64,000 nucleotides of DNA, taken from contig CAXIWQ010000318.1 in assembly GCA_964036275.1 (NCBI GenBank), forward strand, positions 82,825-146,824, given 5' to 3'. The position numbers and the translations under genes are program-made. The stretch is from Litoditis marina (lineage: Eukaryota; Nematoda; Chromadorea; Rhabditida; Rhabditidae). The notes under the pieces were generated by a model. The model made no database searches. It had not been told where the DNA came from and was given only the letters and a program-made list of their open reading frames with translations. Each line of letters starts with the position of its first letter. Positions within the stretch are counted from its first letter, which is position 1. Shown one piece after another: positions 63,682-64,000 of this stretch.

Positions 63682-64000
63682 CAGCCACAAAATACGAGTT
63701 AACGCGGTTATCGACTGTTTGCTTTGCAGCTACAGAAAAAAGTTAATACGGCTATCAAGTCTGTTGTTCCCAGCTACAAAAACCTGATACGACAATCTAT
63801 TCTGTGGCGCACAGCCACAAAATACGAATTAACGCGGTTATCGACTCTTTGCCTTGCAGCTACAGAGAACAGTTCATACGGCTATCAAATATGTTGCTCC
63901 CAGCTACAAAAACCTAATACGACAATCTATTCTGTGGCGCACAGCCACAAAATACGAATTAACGCGGTTATCGACTCTTTGCCTTGCAGCTACAGAAAAC

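Larger units (their letters stand above)
1..64000 (+). repeat. Tandem satellite array, ~130-bp monomer, about 490 copies
   Basis: One monomer type fills the window with no interruption. Landmarks recur every 129-131 bases in fixed order: the dyad motif gtggcgcacagccac, then aacgcggtta, then a cagctac followed by an A-run, then tacggctatcaa, tgttgctccc, a second cagctac with an A-run, and cctaatacgac. All copies point the same way and I found no reverse-oriented block. A consensus read by eye has 42 A, 35 T, 31 C and 22 G in 130 bases, about 41% GC. It carries five CpG sites (one in ggcgca, two in acgcgg, one in tacggc, one in tacgac) against about 5.2 expected from composition. An array this long and pure, with HORs, is characteristic of eukaryotic heterochromatin, often centromeric. 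I do not recognise the family, and the array runs off both ends of the window. Confidence 0.98.
57270..64000 (+). repeat. Divergent right-hand domain
   Basis: Monomers here are the least uniform in the window. Typical local variants are acgaataaacgcggtaatcgac, ccacgaaatacg, tacgagttaacg, gactgtttgctttgcag, aactcaatacgactatctc, taactcgg and acaaaaacgtaatacg. HOR order is weak, but blocks of five monomers (about 58,990-59,580 and 59,690-60,220) and of two monomers are duplicated. The array continues beyond 64,000 in mid-monomer. Confidence 0.87.

Noticed and set aside
1..64000. Hundreds of open frames of 60-380 codons on the + strand as genes
   Set aside because: They recur with the same few lengths at monomer spacing, mostly open at TTG, overlap in all three frames, and have frames that rotate because 130 is not a multiple of three. 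One-base A-run changes freely switch frame. Nothing indicates selection for a protein.
1..64000. CRISPR array
   Set aside because: The whole 130-bp unit is repeated, including what would be spacers. There are no short conserved repeats with unique spacers and no cas genes.
1..64000. CENP-B box
   Set aside because: The required cggg (or cccg on the other strand) was not seen in the monomer types examined. The closest stretch, tacggctatc, does not fit the core.
1..64000. Variable-number repeat inside a giant repetitive protein gene
   Set aside because: The period is not a multiple of three, stops occur about every 2.5 monomers, and no start region, signal sequence or flanking non-repeat coding sequence is present.
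1..64000. Identification as a named satellite family or species
   Set aside because: The monomer does not match any family I can recall with confidence, and naming one would be a guess.

Overview
The whole 64,000-base window is one uninterrupted tandem satellite DNA array. A monomer of about 130 bp (usually 129-131) repeats head to tail, about 490 times, always in the same orientation. I see no gene, RNA gene, transposon, inversion or unique-sequence island. The many short open frames on the + strand are the same few peptide phrases recurring at the monomer period in rotating phase (130 = 3 x 43 + 1), and I annotate none as coding.

An array of this size, with higher-order repeats (HORs) and nested segmental duplications, indicates a eukaryotic chromosome, most likely centromeric, pericentromeric or other constitutive heterochromatin. 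I do not recognise the family and cannot name the species. A consensus monomer read by eye is about 41% GC with five CpG sites, close to the number expected from base composition, so the array as a whole is not CpG-depleted. Each monomer resolves into three degenerate subunits of about 45, 44 and 41 bp, which suggests that the 130-bp unit arose by triplication of an older ~43-bp repeat.

Layout. (i) 1-8,353: two copies of a ~3.9-kb block (1-3,806 and 4,419-8,353), nearly identical except for one substitution noticed and one whole-monomer indel, joined by a mixed linker at 3,807-4,418. Each copy has a diverse half and a half made of a 6-monomer HOR. (ii) ~8,354-38,500: a highly homogenised domain built from the 6-monomer HOR (~780 bp), shuffled by duplications of 0.8-4.5 kb and by chimeric monomers. 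(iii) ~38,500-57,270: a second domain with a different, roughly 8-monomer HOR (~1,035-1,040 bp). It is more heterogeneous and rich in single-base deletions, and includes a ~2.85-kb tandem duplication at its right end. (iv) ~57,270-64,000: the most divergent part, with truncated monomers, a duplication at 4.3-kb offset, and a block that matches the left edge of the window in order and type.

Nothing here works as a gene set. Any function would be structural: heterochromatin or centromere chromatin, possibly transcribed satellite RNA, and a substrate for unequal exchange and gene conversion. The main points of interest are the hidden 43-bp ancestry, the two HOR families, the recombination junctions, a CpG-decayed monomer type that spread, and an excess of 1-base deletions at 47.8-57 kb that may be assembly error.
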